Below are positions 1 through 7,990 of a DNA stretch of 64,000 nucleotides, one piece after another. Source of the DNA: Zhongshania antarctica (GTDB lineage Bacteria; Pseudomonadota; Gammaproteobacteria; Pseudomonadales; Spongiibacteraceae); the NCBI RefSeq assembly GCF_014202945.1, contig NZ_JACHHW010000002.1, forward strand, positions 124,001 to 188,000, in the 5' to 3' direction. The notes beneath the pieces were generated by a model. It made no database searches, was not told where the DNA came from, and saw nothing but the letters and a program-made list of their open reading frames with translations. Made by a program: the position numbers and the translations under genes. Each line of letters opens with the position of its first letter. Position 1 is the stretch's first letter.

Positions 1-1
1 A

Positions 2-442
2 AGGATGACCGAGGTCGCAATTATTCTGGCAAGTCTGCCGTTGGCCTTGGTTGGCAGTGTGTGGCTAATGTACTTATTGGGCTATAACTTTTCGGTCGCC
101 AGCGGTGTCGGCTTTATCGCCCTTGCTGGCGTTGCCATAGAAATTGGTGTGCTGATGCTGGTGTATTTAAATCAAGCATGGCAAGGCTCAGCCAGCGCAG
201 GTATCAATGATGAGGACTTAAGATCCCTGATTATTCGTGGCGCCGGTCTGCGCGTTAGACCTATCATAATGACCGCAGGCGCCACTATCGCGGGTCTACT
301 ACCGATTTTGTCGAGCAGCGGCACCGGTTCCGAGGTTATGAGTCGGCTGGCGGCGCCGATGGTCGGCGGCATGATTAGCGCGGTGATATTAACCCTGCTG
401 GTGATACCCGCCATTTATTATTTGTGGCGAAAGTCAGCTTAA
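2..442 (+). CDS. CusA/CzcA-type heavy-metal RND efflux pump, C-terminal end (partial)
   Basis: This is the last ~146 residues of an inner-membrane RND transporter; the reading frame is open at the left edge, so the Met at base 5 is internal. The visible part contains the final membrane helices, including a GVGFIALAGVA segment and an RLRPIIMT-like segment (here GLRVRPIIMTAGATIAGLLPI) typical of the second RND half, and ends in YYLWRKSA. The GFIALAGVAIEIGVLM helix resembles CusA/CzcA (Cu/Ag or Co/Zn/Cd export) more than AcrB. Such pumps work with a periplasmic adaptor and an outer-membrane channel, which would lie to the left. It converges with the GH5 gene, leaving only 20 bases between the stops. 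Family is clear; the exported metal cannot be told from this fragment. Confidence 0.88.
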   Translation, partial: RMTEVAIILASLPLALVGSVWLMYLLGYNFSVASGVGFIALAGVAIEIGVLMLVYLNQAWQGSASAGINDEDLRSLIIRGAGLRVRPIIMTAGATIAGLLPILSSSGTGSEVMSRLAAPMVGGMISAVILTLLVIPAIYYLWRKSA

Positions 443-462
443 AATTAACGTGGGGCAAACCG

Positions 463-2019
463 CTAAGGTAATTTGCTAACCGTAACGTCGACTTCGCCTT
501 CGCAGCTGTTGTTCTGGAGAATTAACAGGCTTGCGTTAGCCGCTGAGATTACTGTCGCACCACTGACTTCTATTTTATAGCCATTAGGATAATGGAGCTT
601 GGGCACGTAAATTTCGGTGTCGGCATTGGCTGGGCGAATTTGGTAGCGATAATGAAAATCAGCGCTGATGGTATTAAAGGACAACTCCAGAGGAATACCC
701 GCTGTCGCCTGAGGGTAGCCACGCTCTAATTCTTTAAGTTTATCGCGCTTTGCCGTACTCAGATCTCGGTCATCGGTAAACAAACCCTGGGCGCCGCTTT
801 CCTGTGATTGGGTAGTAGGATCATTCCAATTCTTGTAAGCCCAATATTGCCATCCGGTTAAATGGCTGTCGGCCAAATTCGCCACCCTATTTAAGAGCAC
901 TGGATCATCGCTCGCACCAAACTCGGTCACCAGTTCCACCGCGCCAATTCTTTCACTTGTGATTCGCGCCTGTTCAAAGACCTTGGCCTCGAAGTCTTCA
1001 CAGGTATCGGGCAGCAGATCTGGAATAGGTAGACCGAGATCCGCAGCCTGCAAAAATGCGGTCAAAGGGCAGTAATTATGAACCGAATACCCGAGCTGAG
1101 ACTCCCCCGCAATTGGTGTAAAACCGGTCGGTGTGCCAGTGCCACCCGCCAACAACTGCGGTTCAATCCACACCATATTTTTGCTGTCAACACCGCGAAT
1201 AGCAGAGATCGCCTGCTCAAAAAACGGTTGAATTTCGCGATCAGATGCTGGGCAACCCAGCTCCGGCACAATACAACTCGCCCACTCTAAGCCGGCCCAA
1301 GGTTCGTTCAGCAAGTCGTAACCCATCGAATATTTTTGCTCGCCCCATTTACTGGCCACCGCCTGCCAGGCTGCACTAAATCCCTGCCAAATCTGGCCTT
1401 GCTCGGACCATAAATTATCGAAAGCTTCCGAGACCTGAGGCGTGAAATAATTAAAGGGGAAGCCTAATGCGGGCGAGCCCAAAACTGTGGTTGTTAGACC
1501 ACTGGGAATGCCCCACTCTGGGACACCTTCGCCCTGATATAGCTCACCGAGCATATCCTGATGAAAATCGAAAAGTATCCAAATACCCCGCTCAGCAAGC
1601 AACTGCACAACGCGATCCCACGCCGTGAGATAGCTTTGATCGATTTGCCCCGGCGCATCGGGCGAGACACCAATCCACAAAGTACCAATACGCGCGGTAT
1701 TAAAACCATGTTCCACAAGCCAGTCAGCATCAGCGGCAGTAAAACCGTCAAGACTATTTGGCGGGAAATACGGCGTCAGCTTCCAAACGAGGTTTACGCC
1801 GTGACTAATAACCACTCGATTGTAGTGATCGACCAACCAACGGCCGTCACGCTGCAAACGCGGCACAGCATCTGGACTTTGCGCTGGCGCCGCGCAGGCA
1901 TTGCTATTATCACTCACTGGTATCGGCGCAGACCGGCCATTGCTCTTGCAGCTCGGCAGGACTGCCGCAAGTATAAGCACCGTGATGAGTACGAAAAACA
2001 ATCGCGCTTTATTATTCAT
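463..2019 (-). CDS. GH5 glycoside hydrolase, endoglycoceramidase-like lipoprotein
   Basis: Predicted 518-residue secreted glycosidase. Residues 1-24 form a lipoprotein signal with lipobox LPSC (Cys24), so the enzyme is probably membrane anchored. The catalytic domain begins near residue 60. GVNLVWK and FDFHQDML motifs are followed by the acid/base Glu239 in LLNEPW and the nucleophile Glu366 in LVTEFGAS, the two catalytic glutamates of clan GH-A family 5. The FDFHQDM and NEPWAG context resembles endoglycoceramidases, which release glycans from glycosphingolipids; other GH5 glucosidases with the same fold cannot be excluded. A C-terminal beta-rich region of ~100 residues follows, also as in endoglycoceramidases. 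The start codon at 2019 has no strong Shine-Dalgarno sequence. The gene stands alone, downstream of the 2117-3084 pair on the same strand. Confidence 0.82.
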   Translation of the reverse strand: MNNKARLFFVLITVLILAAVLPSCKSNGRSAPIPVSDNSNACAAPAQSPDAVPRLQRDGRWLVDHYNRVVISHGVNLVWKLTPYFPPNSLDGFTAADADWLVEHGFNTARIGTLWIGVSPDAPGQIDQSYLTAWDRVVQLLAERGIWILFDFHQDMLGELYQGEGVPEWGIPSGLTTTVLGSPALGFPFNYFTPQVSEAFDNLWSEQGQIWQGFSAAWQAVASKWGEQKYSMGYDLLNEPWAGLEWASCIVPELGCPASDREIQPFFEQAISAIRGVDSKNMVWIEPQLLAGGTGTPTGFTPIAGESQLGYSVHNYCPLTAFLQAADLGLPIPDLLPDTCEDFEAKVFEQARITSERIGAVELVTEFGASDDPVLLNRVANLADSHLTGWQYWAYKNWNDPTTQSQESGAQGLFTDDRDLSTAKRDKLKELERGYPQATAGIPLELSFNTISADFHYRYQIRPANADTEIYVPKLHYPNGYKIEVSGATVISAANASLLILQNNSCEGEVDVTVSKLP

Positions 2020-2116
2020 GCATGCAATCCATTTGCCCGCGATAGCCCCGACGTGGCAGGGGCTGATTTAATATACTGATATTACATACACCCAGCGCAC
2101 GTTGACGCGGTACAGT

Positions 2117-2569
2117 TCACACTAAATCGGCACGCTGACGATAAAGATTCATTACAAATACCGGCAACGCCAGCAGCGGCAGTGTGCCGGGAATATAGAA
2201 GCCATAAACCACGAGTGCCTCTAGGGCCGTTTCTGGCGTAACAAGTCGCCTACCAATAAACAAGGCATTGATTATCGGCCCAATAATATTCGCATAACAG
2301 CCCAAGACTAAGACGATTCGGGCCACGTCAATGAGCGCGCCGCGCAAATTGAGACGCAGCCAAATACCGGCCACGGCCAAGACTAGCAAGCCATTGATGA
2401 TCCCTTCCATATGGGCAAATCGCCACGCGCCGTAGCTTGAATCGCTAGTGTCCACCGTGGCAGCAGCGTAGGCAAAACCGATGCCCGACAGCAAACCTAG
2501 AAATAGAATAATAAAACCGTGCATTGCCAAACGACGCTGCTGATCCTGCGCCAAAGGTGAGTCCAACAT
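2117..2569 (-). CDS. Small integral membrane protein resembling styrene-oxide isomerase
   Basis: A 150-residue protein with four predicted membrane helices. The segments RLAMHGFIILF and RFAHMEGIINGLLV resemble helices of styrene-oxide isomerase (SOI), a membrane haem-b enzyme that turns epoxides into aldehydes; the histidine in the second segment sits where SOI carries a haem ligand. That assignment is by motif resemblance only. I prefer the ATG at 2569 because AAGGGA lies 7 bases upstream; a TTG six codons earlier would overlap the upstream stop and lacks a ribosome binding site. It follows the deazaflavin nitroreductase-like gene by 14 bases and is probably co-transcribed with it. Confidence 0.68.
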   Translation of the reverse strand: MLDSPLAQDQQRRLAMHGFIILFLGLLSGIGFAYAAATVDTSDSSYGAWRFAHMEGIINGLLVLAVAGIWLRLNLRGALIDVARIVLVLGCYANIIGPIINALFIGRRLVTPETALEALVVYGFYIPGTLPLLALPVFVMNLYRQRADLV

Positions 2570-2583
2570 AGTCGATCCCTTGT

Positions 2584-3084
2584 TCAATCAGTTGTAAGTG
2601 AGCAGATAAATACAGGAATATCGCGATCAGTCCGAGCTTGATACTGGTCAAAATCGGGATATAAACTCAGCAGATGGGGCCACAGTTTACGCTTTTCCTC
2701 TGCGCTGGCCTGACGCGCGAGATAATGCTGGGTCGTGCCGCCAACCATAATATCGATCTTGGGGTTAGCGGCGATATTGAAATACCACAGCGGGTGTTTC
2801 TCCATTCCGCCTTGCGAGGCAACCAGCAGTTTTTTGTCATCCCAAGGGAGGTGGATCAAGGCTATTTCCCGACGTTCGCCGGATCGCTTACCCGTCATGC
2901 CAACGATACAAATTGGAAAGCCACCGGGGAAATGCTTCATTAAGCGACCGCTACTTGTCTTGTATACCCAGACATTAAAGCGGGTGAAATACTTCATCAC
3001 GCGCTGGACAGTAGCCTGCCATTTAACTGGGATAGCGTCGATTTCGTCGCGACGGGTTTTGACGTAATCAAATTTGTTCGTCAT
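2584..3084 (-). CDS. Deazaflavin-dependent nitroreductase (DDN)-family protein
   Basis: A 166-residue protein of the split-beta-barrel flavin/F420 nitroreductase family. The core GKRSGERREIALIHL, followed by LLVASQGG and HPLWYFNIAANPKIDI, matches the conserved order in DDN-type proteins (GRxTGxxR, VAS.GG, HPxWYxNLxANP). In actinobacteria these use F420; many proteobacterial relatives have no proven cofactor, so the substrate is unknown. The ATG at 3084 is preferred over the GTG at 3120, which has no ribosome binding site. It lies 14 bases upstream of the SOI-like membrane protein, suggesting a two-gene unit, perhaps for handling a reactive or lipophilic compound (inference). Confidence 0.8.
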   Translation of the reverse strand: MTNKFDYVKTRRDEIDAIPVKWQATVQRVMKYFTRFNVWVYKTSSGRLMKHFPGGFPICIVGMTGKRSGERREIALIHLPWDDKKLLVASQGGMEKHPLWYFNIAANPKIDIMVGGTTQHYLARQASAEEKRKLWPHLLSLYPDFDQYQARTDRDIPVFICSLTTD

Positions 3085-3156
3085 TTTATTATTCTCAATC
3101 TTGAGTTTGGCACTGCCCACACCAATCTACCACTTAAGGACCCAGCTGCCAGTTGC

Positions 3157-3203
3157 AAAAAAGGCCATGCGCTAGTGCATTTTCTCACTAGCTACACGGC
3201 CTT
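3157..3203 (-). terminator. Intrinsic terminator of the transglutaminase/DUF2126 gene
   Basis: Interrupted inverted repeat: AAGGCC-CGCTAGTG pairs with CACTAGC-GGCCTT around an 8-base loop. On the minus strand the stem is followed by a T run (CCTTTTTT). It sits 27 bases past the stop at 3230. Confidence 0.75.
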
Positions 3204-3229
3204 AATGTTTCGGACAAAGCTTACAACTG

Positions 3230-6200
3230 TTAACCGATCCAGTTTGGCTTACGACGTAGATCCAATGTATGAGGGTACTCCCCGGGCGCTTCCTCCGGCG
3301 GCGGCGCCAAGGGGCGCGGCGGCTCAGTAAAGAACTCCCGCACTGCGTCCAAATCCGGTCGTGGCGTATAGGGACCGGGGGTATGCTCTAGCGTGCCAAA
3401 CCGATTACCACGCCGAGCCTCCGCTTCCATTGCATTCACGGGGAAGGTCTCGTAGCTACGCCCGCCGGGGTGAGATACGTGGTAGCTACAGCCACCCATG
3501 GAACGCCCAGTCCAGGTATCGATTAGATCGAATATAAGCGGCGTGTGAACCCCAATGGTAGGGTGTAAGGCGGATGGCGGCGCCCACGCGCGGTAGCGCA
3601 CGCCGGCAACATATTCACCGTGCGTGGCGGTATTGCGCAGCGGCACGCGCCGTCCGTTACAGGCAAGTATATAGCGGCCATCGGTTAGCCCAGTGACCTT
3701 CACCTGCAAACGCTCCACCGATGAATCCACATAGCGAGCGGTACCGAAGCTACCCACTTCCTCCCCCAGCACATTCCACGGCTCAACCGCCCAGCGCAGT
3801 TCAATTTCAATCTCGTCGAGCTTTACTCGGCCATAATGCGGAAAGCGAAACTCCTCAAAGGGTAATAGCCATTCCGCCTTGAACGGGTAGCCATGTTCCT
3901 GCAAGTCGGTGACGACTTCGTTCATGTCCTGCCACAAATAATGCGGCATCATGAACTTATCGTGCAATGCCGTACCCCAGCGCACCAGTGGCTTTTTATA
4001 AGGTTCAGCCCAAAATCGTGCGACCAAGGTGCGAATCAATAGTGCCTGAACAAGCGCCATGCGGCTGTGGGGAGGCATTTCAAATCCGCGAAACTCTAAC
4101 AAACCCAAACGGCCGGTAGCGCTATTTGGCGCATACAGTTTATCGATACAGAATTCAGCGCGATGGGTGTTGCCGGTGATATCAATCAGCAAGTTCCGCA
4201 TTAGCCGGTCAACCAGCCAAGGCTGATCCGCCAATCCTTCGGGCATTTGCTGAAAGGCTATCTCCATCTCGTAGAGCATTTCGTCCCGCCCTTCATCGAC
4301 GCGGGGCGCCTGACTGGTTGGGCCAACAAACGCGCCAGAAAATATATACGACAAGCTTGGATGGTGCTGCCAAAACGTGACCAAACTGCGCAGTAAATCC
4401 GGGCGGCGAAGCACCGGGCTATCGGCCGGAGTGGCGCCGCCAAGGGTGATATGGTTGCCGCCGCCGGTACCCGTATGACGACCATCAAGCATGAACTTTT
4501 CGGCGCCCAAGCGACATTCTCGCGCGGCAGCGTAAAGCTCTGTTGTGTTTGCAACGAGCTCCTGCCAATTCGATGTCGGGTGTACATTCACTTCGATAAC
4601 GCCAGGGTCAGGCGTGACCAGTAACTTTTGGATACGTGGATCACGAGGTGGTTCATAGCCCTCAATGATGACCGGCACAGCCAGCTCATCGGCTGTTTCT
4701 TCAATAGCCGCTACCAGTTCAATATAGTGTTCTAAACTGTGTAAGGGCGGCATAAAGATATGGACTTTGCCGCCCCGCGCCTCAATACACATCGCAGTGC
4801 GAACCAGTGGCAAACTGTCGTCGACTGCGTCAGCAATAGCCCTACTCGCACCTTGTAATTGCTGGGGGGTAGGCGGGTTCGATTCCAACGGAAAATGAAT
4901 ATCCTCCCGAGCCTGTAAATTACCACGAGGATCGAAGGGGTCGCGATCAGCTGGTATATCTGGTGCTGTTGATTCAGGTAGATCCCCTAACGGCAGGCGT
5001 AAGCCCATTGGCGAATCACCCGGTGTAAGGATAAGGCGCTCACGTTTTACATTCCAAATACTACTCGTCCATTCACCACTGGCGGGATCGCAAGCCAAAG
5101 GCACTATATAGCCGCTAGGGTCTTTAAAACCCTGTTCTAATAGCCTAGCCAAACGGCGGCGACCTAAATCGTCACTAATTTTGGCGGCGAGAATATCAAT
5201 GTTTTTAGGAATCTTTTGTTCTTGTAAAAGATAGTGCAGAGCATCTTCGTACGCGGGCTGCACATAGTCCTTGGGCAAGCTCAATAATCCAGCCAATTTA
5301 ACGGCAAATTTTTCCGCGTTTTTAACCGTGTGGCCATAATCCTGATCAACCCGCGCTAATAATTCAGGCTTAGTCCAAAGCGCCTCACCATCTTTACGCC
5401 AAAATAGACCCAGCGCCCAGCGCGGTACTTCTTCACCGGGATACCACTTGCCTTGGCCGTAATGCAATAAGCCCATGGGCGCAAAATGATTGCGCAATTT
5501 CAATAATAATGTCTTCGCCAAACGCAGCTTATCGGCGCCAAGGGCGTCAATATTCCACTGCGCGGATTCCATATCGTCTACCGACACAAAGGTCGGCTCG
5601 CCCCCCATTGTTAGGCGAACATCCTTTGCCACCAGATCGCGATCAACCGCATCCCCTAACAAAAGAATATCCGCCCATTGGGCATCGCTATAGGGCTTGG
5701 TGACCCGCGGATCTTCATGGGCACGCTCTACTTCATTGGAGTAGTCGAACTCTACTTCACACTCATCGGTGTAGCCTTCGATAGGCGCGGCTGAGACTGG
5801 GTCTGGCGTGCACGCCAGCGGGATATGACCTTCGCTGGCAAACAGGCCTGAAGTAGGATCTAGCCCTATCCACCCTGCGCCAGGAATATACACCTCGCAC
5901 CAGGCATGCAGATCGGTAAAATCCGTCTCTGGGCCACTGGGGCCATCCAGGGATTTCTCGTCAGAGCTCAGCTGCACTAAATAGCCAGACGCAAAACGTG
6001 CAGCTAAACCTAAGTGACGGAAAATTTGTACCAACAGCCATGCCGAGTCGCGACATGAACCCTTGGCAAGGCTTAGCGTTTCTTCTGGTGTTTGCACCCC
6101 TGGCTCAAAGCGTATGCAATATTCTATTTTCTTTTCGAGTATCTGATTCACTTCAACCAAAAAGTCGTTCATTCTCCGTGGCGCTTTAGAGATCGACCTC

Positions 6201-6592
6201 ACGAGCTTATTAAAAATTTTCCCTTGTTTTTCTTTTTCCAAATAGGGAGCAAGCTCCTTTTTAAGCTGCTTCTTATAGTAAAAAGGGAAGTTTTCAGCGT
6301 ATTCTTCAAGAAAAAAGTCAAAGGGATTTATCACCGTCATGTCGGCGATAACTTCTACCTCAATAGAAAACTTATCGGTTTTCTCAGGAAACACCAAGCG
6401 GCCAAGGTAATTCCCGAAGGCATCTTGTTGCCAATTTAAAAAATGCGTCTCCGGAACGACCTTCATACTATAGCTGTGGATTGGGGTGCGACTATGTGGC
6501 GCTGGCCGAAGGCGAATGATGTGAGGCGACAAGTTAACCAAACGATCAAACTTGTAATAGGTTTTGTGGTGAATTGCCACGCGAATTGTCAT
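3230..6592 (-). CDS. Transglutaminase-like / DUF2126 fusion protein
   Basis: A 1120-residue cytosolic protein. Residues 1-~85 form the bacterial transglutaminase N-terminal region and ~150-260 the transglutaminase-like papain fold, with Cys180 (GSCRDSAW), His229 (DLHAWCEV) and Asp245 (GLDPTSG) as the triad. Residues ~300-1090 are DUF2126. This region has LTMGGEPTF at 327-335, a glycine-rich HTGTGGGNH at 706-714 and a later GLLEFRGFEMP, a layout that recalls carboxylate-amine ligases of glutamine-synthetase fold. In other genomes such fusions often sit with an alpha-E protein and a permuted ATP-grasp enzyme in a predicted peptide-ligation/cleavage system; those partners are not in this window. 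The function is unproven. The gene stands alone, with a 273-base spacer upstream and a good terminator downstream. Confidence 0.9.
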   Translation of the reverse strand: MTIRVAIHHKTYYKFDRLVNLSPHIIRLRPAPHSRTPIHSYSMKVVPETHFLNWQQDAFGNYLGRLVFPEKTDKFSIEVEVIADMTVINPFDFFLEEYAENFPFYYKKQLKKELAPYLEKEKQGKIFNKLVRSISKAPRRMNDFLVEVNQILEKKIEYCIRFEPGVQTPEETLSLAKGSCRDSAWLLVQIFRHLGLAARFASGYLVQLSSDEKSLDGPSGPETDFTDLHAWCEVYIPGAGWIGLDPTSGLFASEGHIPLACTPDPVSAAPIEGYTDECEVEFDYSNEVERAHEDPRVTKPYSDAQWADILLLGDAVDRDLVAKDVRLTMGGEPTFVSVDDMESAQWNIDALGADKLRLAKTLLLKLRNHFAPMGLLHYGQGKWYPGEEVPRWALGLFWRKDGEALWTKPELLARVDQDYGHTVKNAEKFAVKLAGLLSLPKDYVQPAYEDALHYLLQEQKIPKNIDILAAKISDDLGRRRLARLLEQGFKDPSGYIVPLACDPASGEWTSSIWNVKRERLILTPGDSPMGLRLPLGDLPESTAPDIPADRDPFDPRGNLQAREDIHFPLESNPPTPQQLQGASRAIADAVDDSLPLVRTAMCIEARGGKVHIFMPPLHSLEHYIELVAAIEETADELAVPVIIEGYEPPRDPRIQKLLVTPDPGVIEVNVHPTSNWQELVANTTELYAAARECRLGAEKFMLDGRHTGTGGGNHITLGGATPADSPVLRRPDLLRSLVTFWQHHPSLSYIFSGAFVGPTSQAPRVDEGRDEMLYEMEIAFQQMPEGLADQPWLVDRLMRNLLIDITGNTHRAEFCIDKLYAPNSATGRLGLLEFRGFEMPPHSRMALVQALLIRTLVARFWAEPYKKPLVRWGTALHDKFMMPHYLWQDMNEVVTDLQEHGYPFKAEWLLPFEEFRFPHYGRVKLDEIEIELRWAVEPWNVLGEEVGSFGTARYVDSSVERLQVKVTGLTDGRYILACNGRRVPLRNTATHGEYVAGVRYRAWAPPSALHPTIGVHTPLIFDLIDTWTGRSMGGCSYHVSHPGGRSYETFPVNAMEAEARRGNRFGTLEHTPGPYTPRPDLDAVREFFTEPPRPLAPPPEEAPGEYPHTLDLRRKPNWIG

Positions 6593-6865
6593 TACATCTC
6601 CTGCGGAAACCGCATTTCAATCAATGTTGATTGATCATTAATTAGCCAAGCAATTGCCCGTTATAGCGCCTTGTCATAAAGAAGCAGTGGACCCAGCAAA
6701 ATATACGCCTACCCTATGCAATAGCTACTGCATTAGTGTGACACCACCCATTTCTTTACAACGTCGACACGTTGAAACAAGCATATTTCGCGCCACATTC
6801 TATACAAAGCCTTTTAATGGGCTTTTCAAAAACAACGAACGGCGTGAATATTAACCAAAGCTGGG

Positions 6866-7879
6866 CTAATGGGAGAAGTAAACGTCCAGCTTAATGGTAA
6901 AGCTCGCCTCAGCGTTCCATCCATCCGCTTTTGGAAAAAAGACTTCTGGGCTCGCTGTTACAAACACCCACTCCTCATAAAGTTTGTAGGTGTAACTGGT
7001 GCCAACGAAATAGGCCGTCAATTGAGCTTGAAACTCATTTGAAAAAACCAAGCCCGCGCGGTACTCCATGGCAGTCCGATCCGAAAGCCCTTGCGTTAAG
7101 GAGTAGACATGCACATTCTGGAAAAAGTCATACTGATCTTCGTACTCAAGCACCGTCCAGTAGCGCAAGCCCATGCGTTCACCTAAAGGTCTCGTCAGCT
7201 CAAACTCTGAGGTTTCACCCCAGCCTCGATCACTGAAATACCATACTTCCTGCAAAAACTCAGGCGTCCATTCGCCCCATTTTTCAAAGGGTCGGCGTAA
7301 ACGATAACGACCAAAACCAACCAGTGGCGCGCGCAGTTTGACACCGACACGAGCGGATCGTTTCCATTTATGCCACTCACTATCAGGGCTAATCTCGATG
7401 CCCGAGACAGACTCTTTGCGGTTAAAACGCTCGCCGGTGGAATTGCTCCGCACCCGCTCTTCTAGCGAGTTTTCACTCGCCTCGTCGCTGCTAAAGAACA
7501 GCTTCATTTTGCGCTGGGTATTGGGTAAATCAAACTTTGCCTTCACCCTTACGTCAGTCTGAATTTCGCCGCGCTCCTCCCAGGTTTGCTTAAACTGGAG
7601 TTTCACGTAGCTTTCATTCTTATAATCGGGAGGGGCGTCCTCTTTACTGAAGTAACGGTCGACGCCTTCGGCAAAATCGACCCAAGACTCCGACCATTCA
7701 TCACGGGTCTCTTCAGCGCTTAAAAGCGATCGGGTAATGAAACTCGGCGGAGGCGTATCAGCATCGAGGGAGCGAGCTAAGACAGGGGGAACATAAAGCA
7801 AGACGACAGCACAGCACAGCATCACTATGTATCTGCACTGCCGGCAAAAACTCAAACCCATGACTGCTACCAACTTCAT
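6866..7879 (-). CDS. Exported protein of unknown function, probable outer-membrane beta-barrel
   Basis: A 337-residue protein. An unusually long N-terminal region with hydrophobic core (residues ~15-35, ending VPPVLA-RS) looks like a signal peptide; a second Met at residue 7 is an alternative start. The mature part has alternating aromatic/polar stretches (for example FLQEVWYFSDRGWGE, YEDQYDFFQNVHVYS, LTAYFVGTSYTYKLYEEWVF) and ends in an aromatic-rich strand KLDVYFSH, as expected for a beta-barrel. I do not recognise a named family. It lies between the TonB-system operon and the DUF2126 gene, separated from each by a terminator or a long spacer, so it is likely transcribed alone. Confidence 0.75.
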   Translation of the reverse strand: MKLVAVMGLSFCRQCRYIVMLCCAVVLLYVPPVLARSLDADTPPPSFITRSLLSAEETRDEWSESWVDFAEGVDRYFSKEDAPPDYKNESYVKLQFKQTWEERGEIQTDVRVKAKFDLPNTQRKMKLFFSSDEASENSLEERVRSNSTGERFNRKESVSGIEISPDSEWHKWKRSARVGVKLRAPLVGFGRYRLRRPFEKWGEWTPEFLQEVWYFSDRGWGETSEFELTRPLGERMGLRYWTVLEYEDQYDFFQNVHVYSLTQGLSDRTAMEYRAGLVFSNEFQAQLTAYFVGTSYTYKLYEEWVFVTASPEVFFPKADGWNAEASFTIKLDVYFSH

Positions 7880-7944
7880 TGATGTCTAAAGACTATAGAA
7901 AGGGCGGCTGTTAACGTCCACTAAACAGTGCAAAATACACAAAC

Positions 7945-7970
7945 AAAAAAGGCACCCGCAGGTGCCTTTT
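7945..7970 (-). terminator. Intrinsic terminator of the TonB2-type operon
   Basis: A perfect 6-bp stem GGCACC/GGTGCC with a 4-base loop, extended by A/T pairs. On the minus strand it runs into TTTTTTG. It lies 20 bases after the stop of the last operon gene at 7991. Confidence 0.85.
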
Positions 7971-7990
7971 CTCGGAACATCAACTCTAGA

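Noticed and set aside
1561-2079. A 172-codon open frame on the plus strand
   Set aside because: It is antisense to the signal-bearing part of the GH5 gene, and its translation has no protein-like pattern.
2570-2587. TTG start for the SOI-like gene, overlapping the upstream stop
   Set aside because: No ribosome binding site precedes it, whereas AAGGGA lies correctly spaced before the ATG at 2569.
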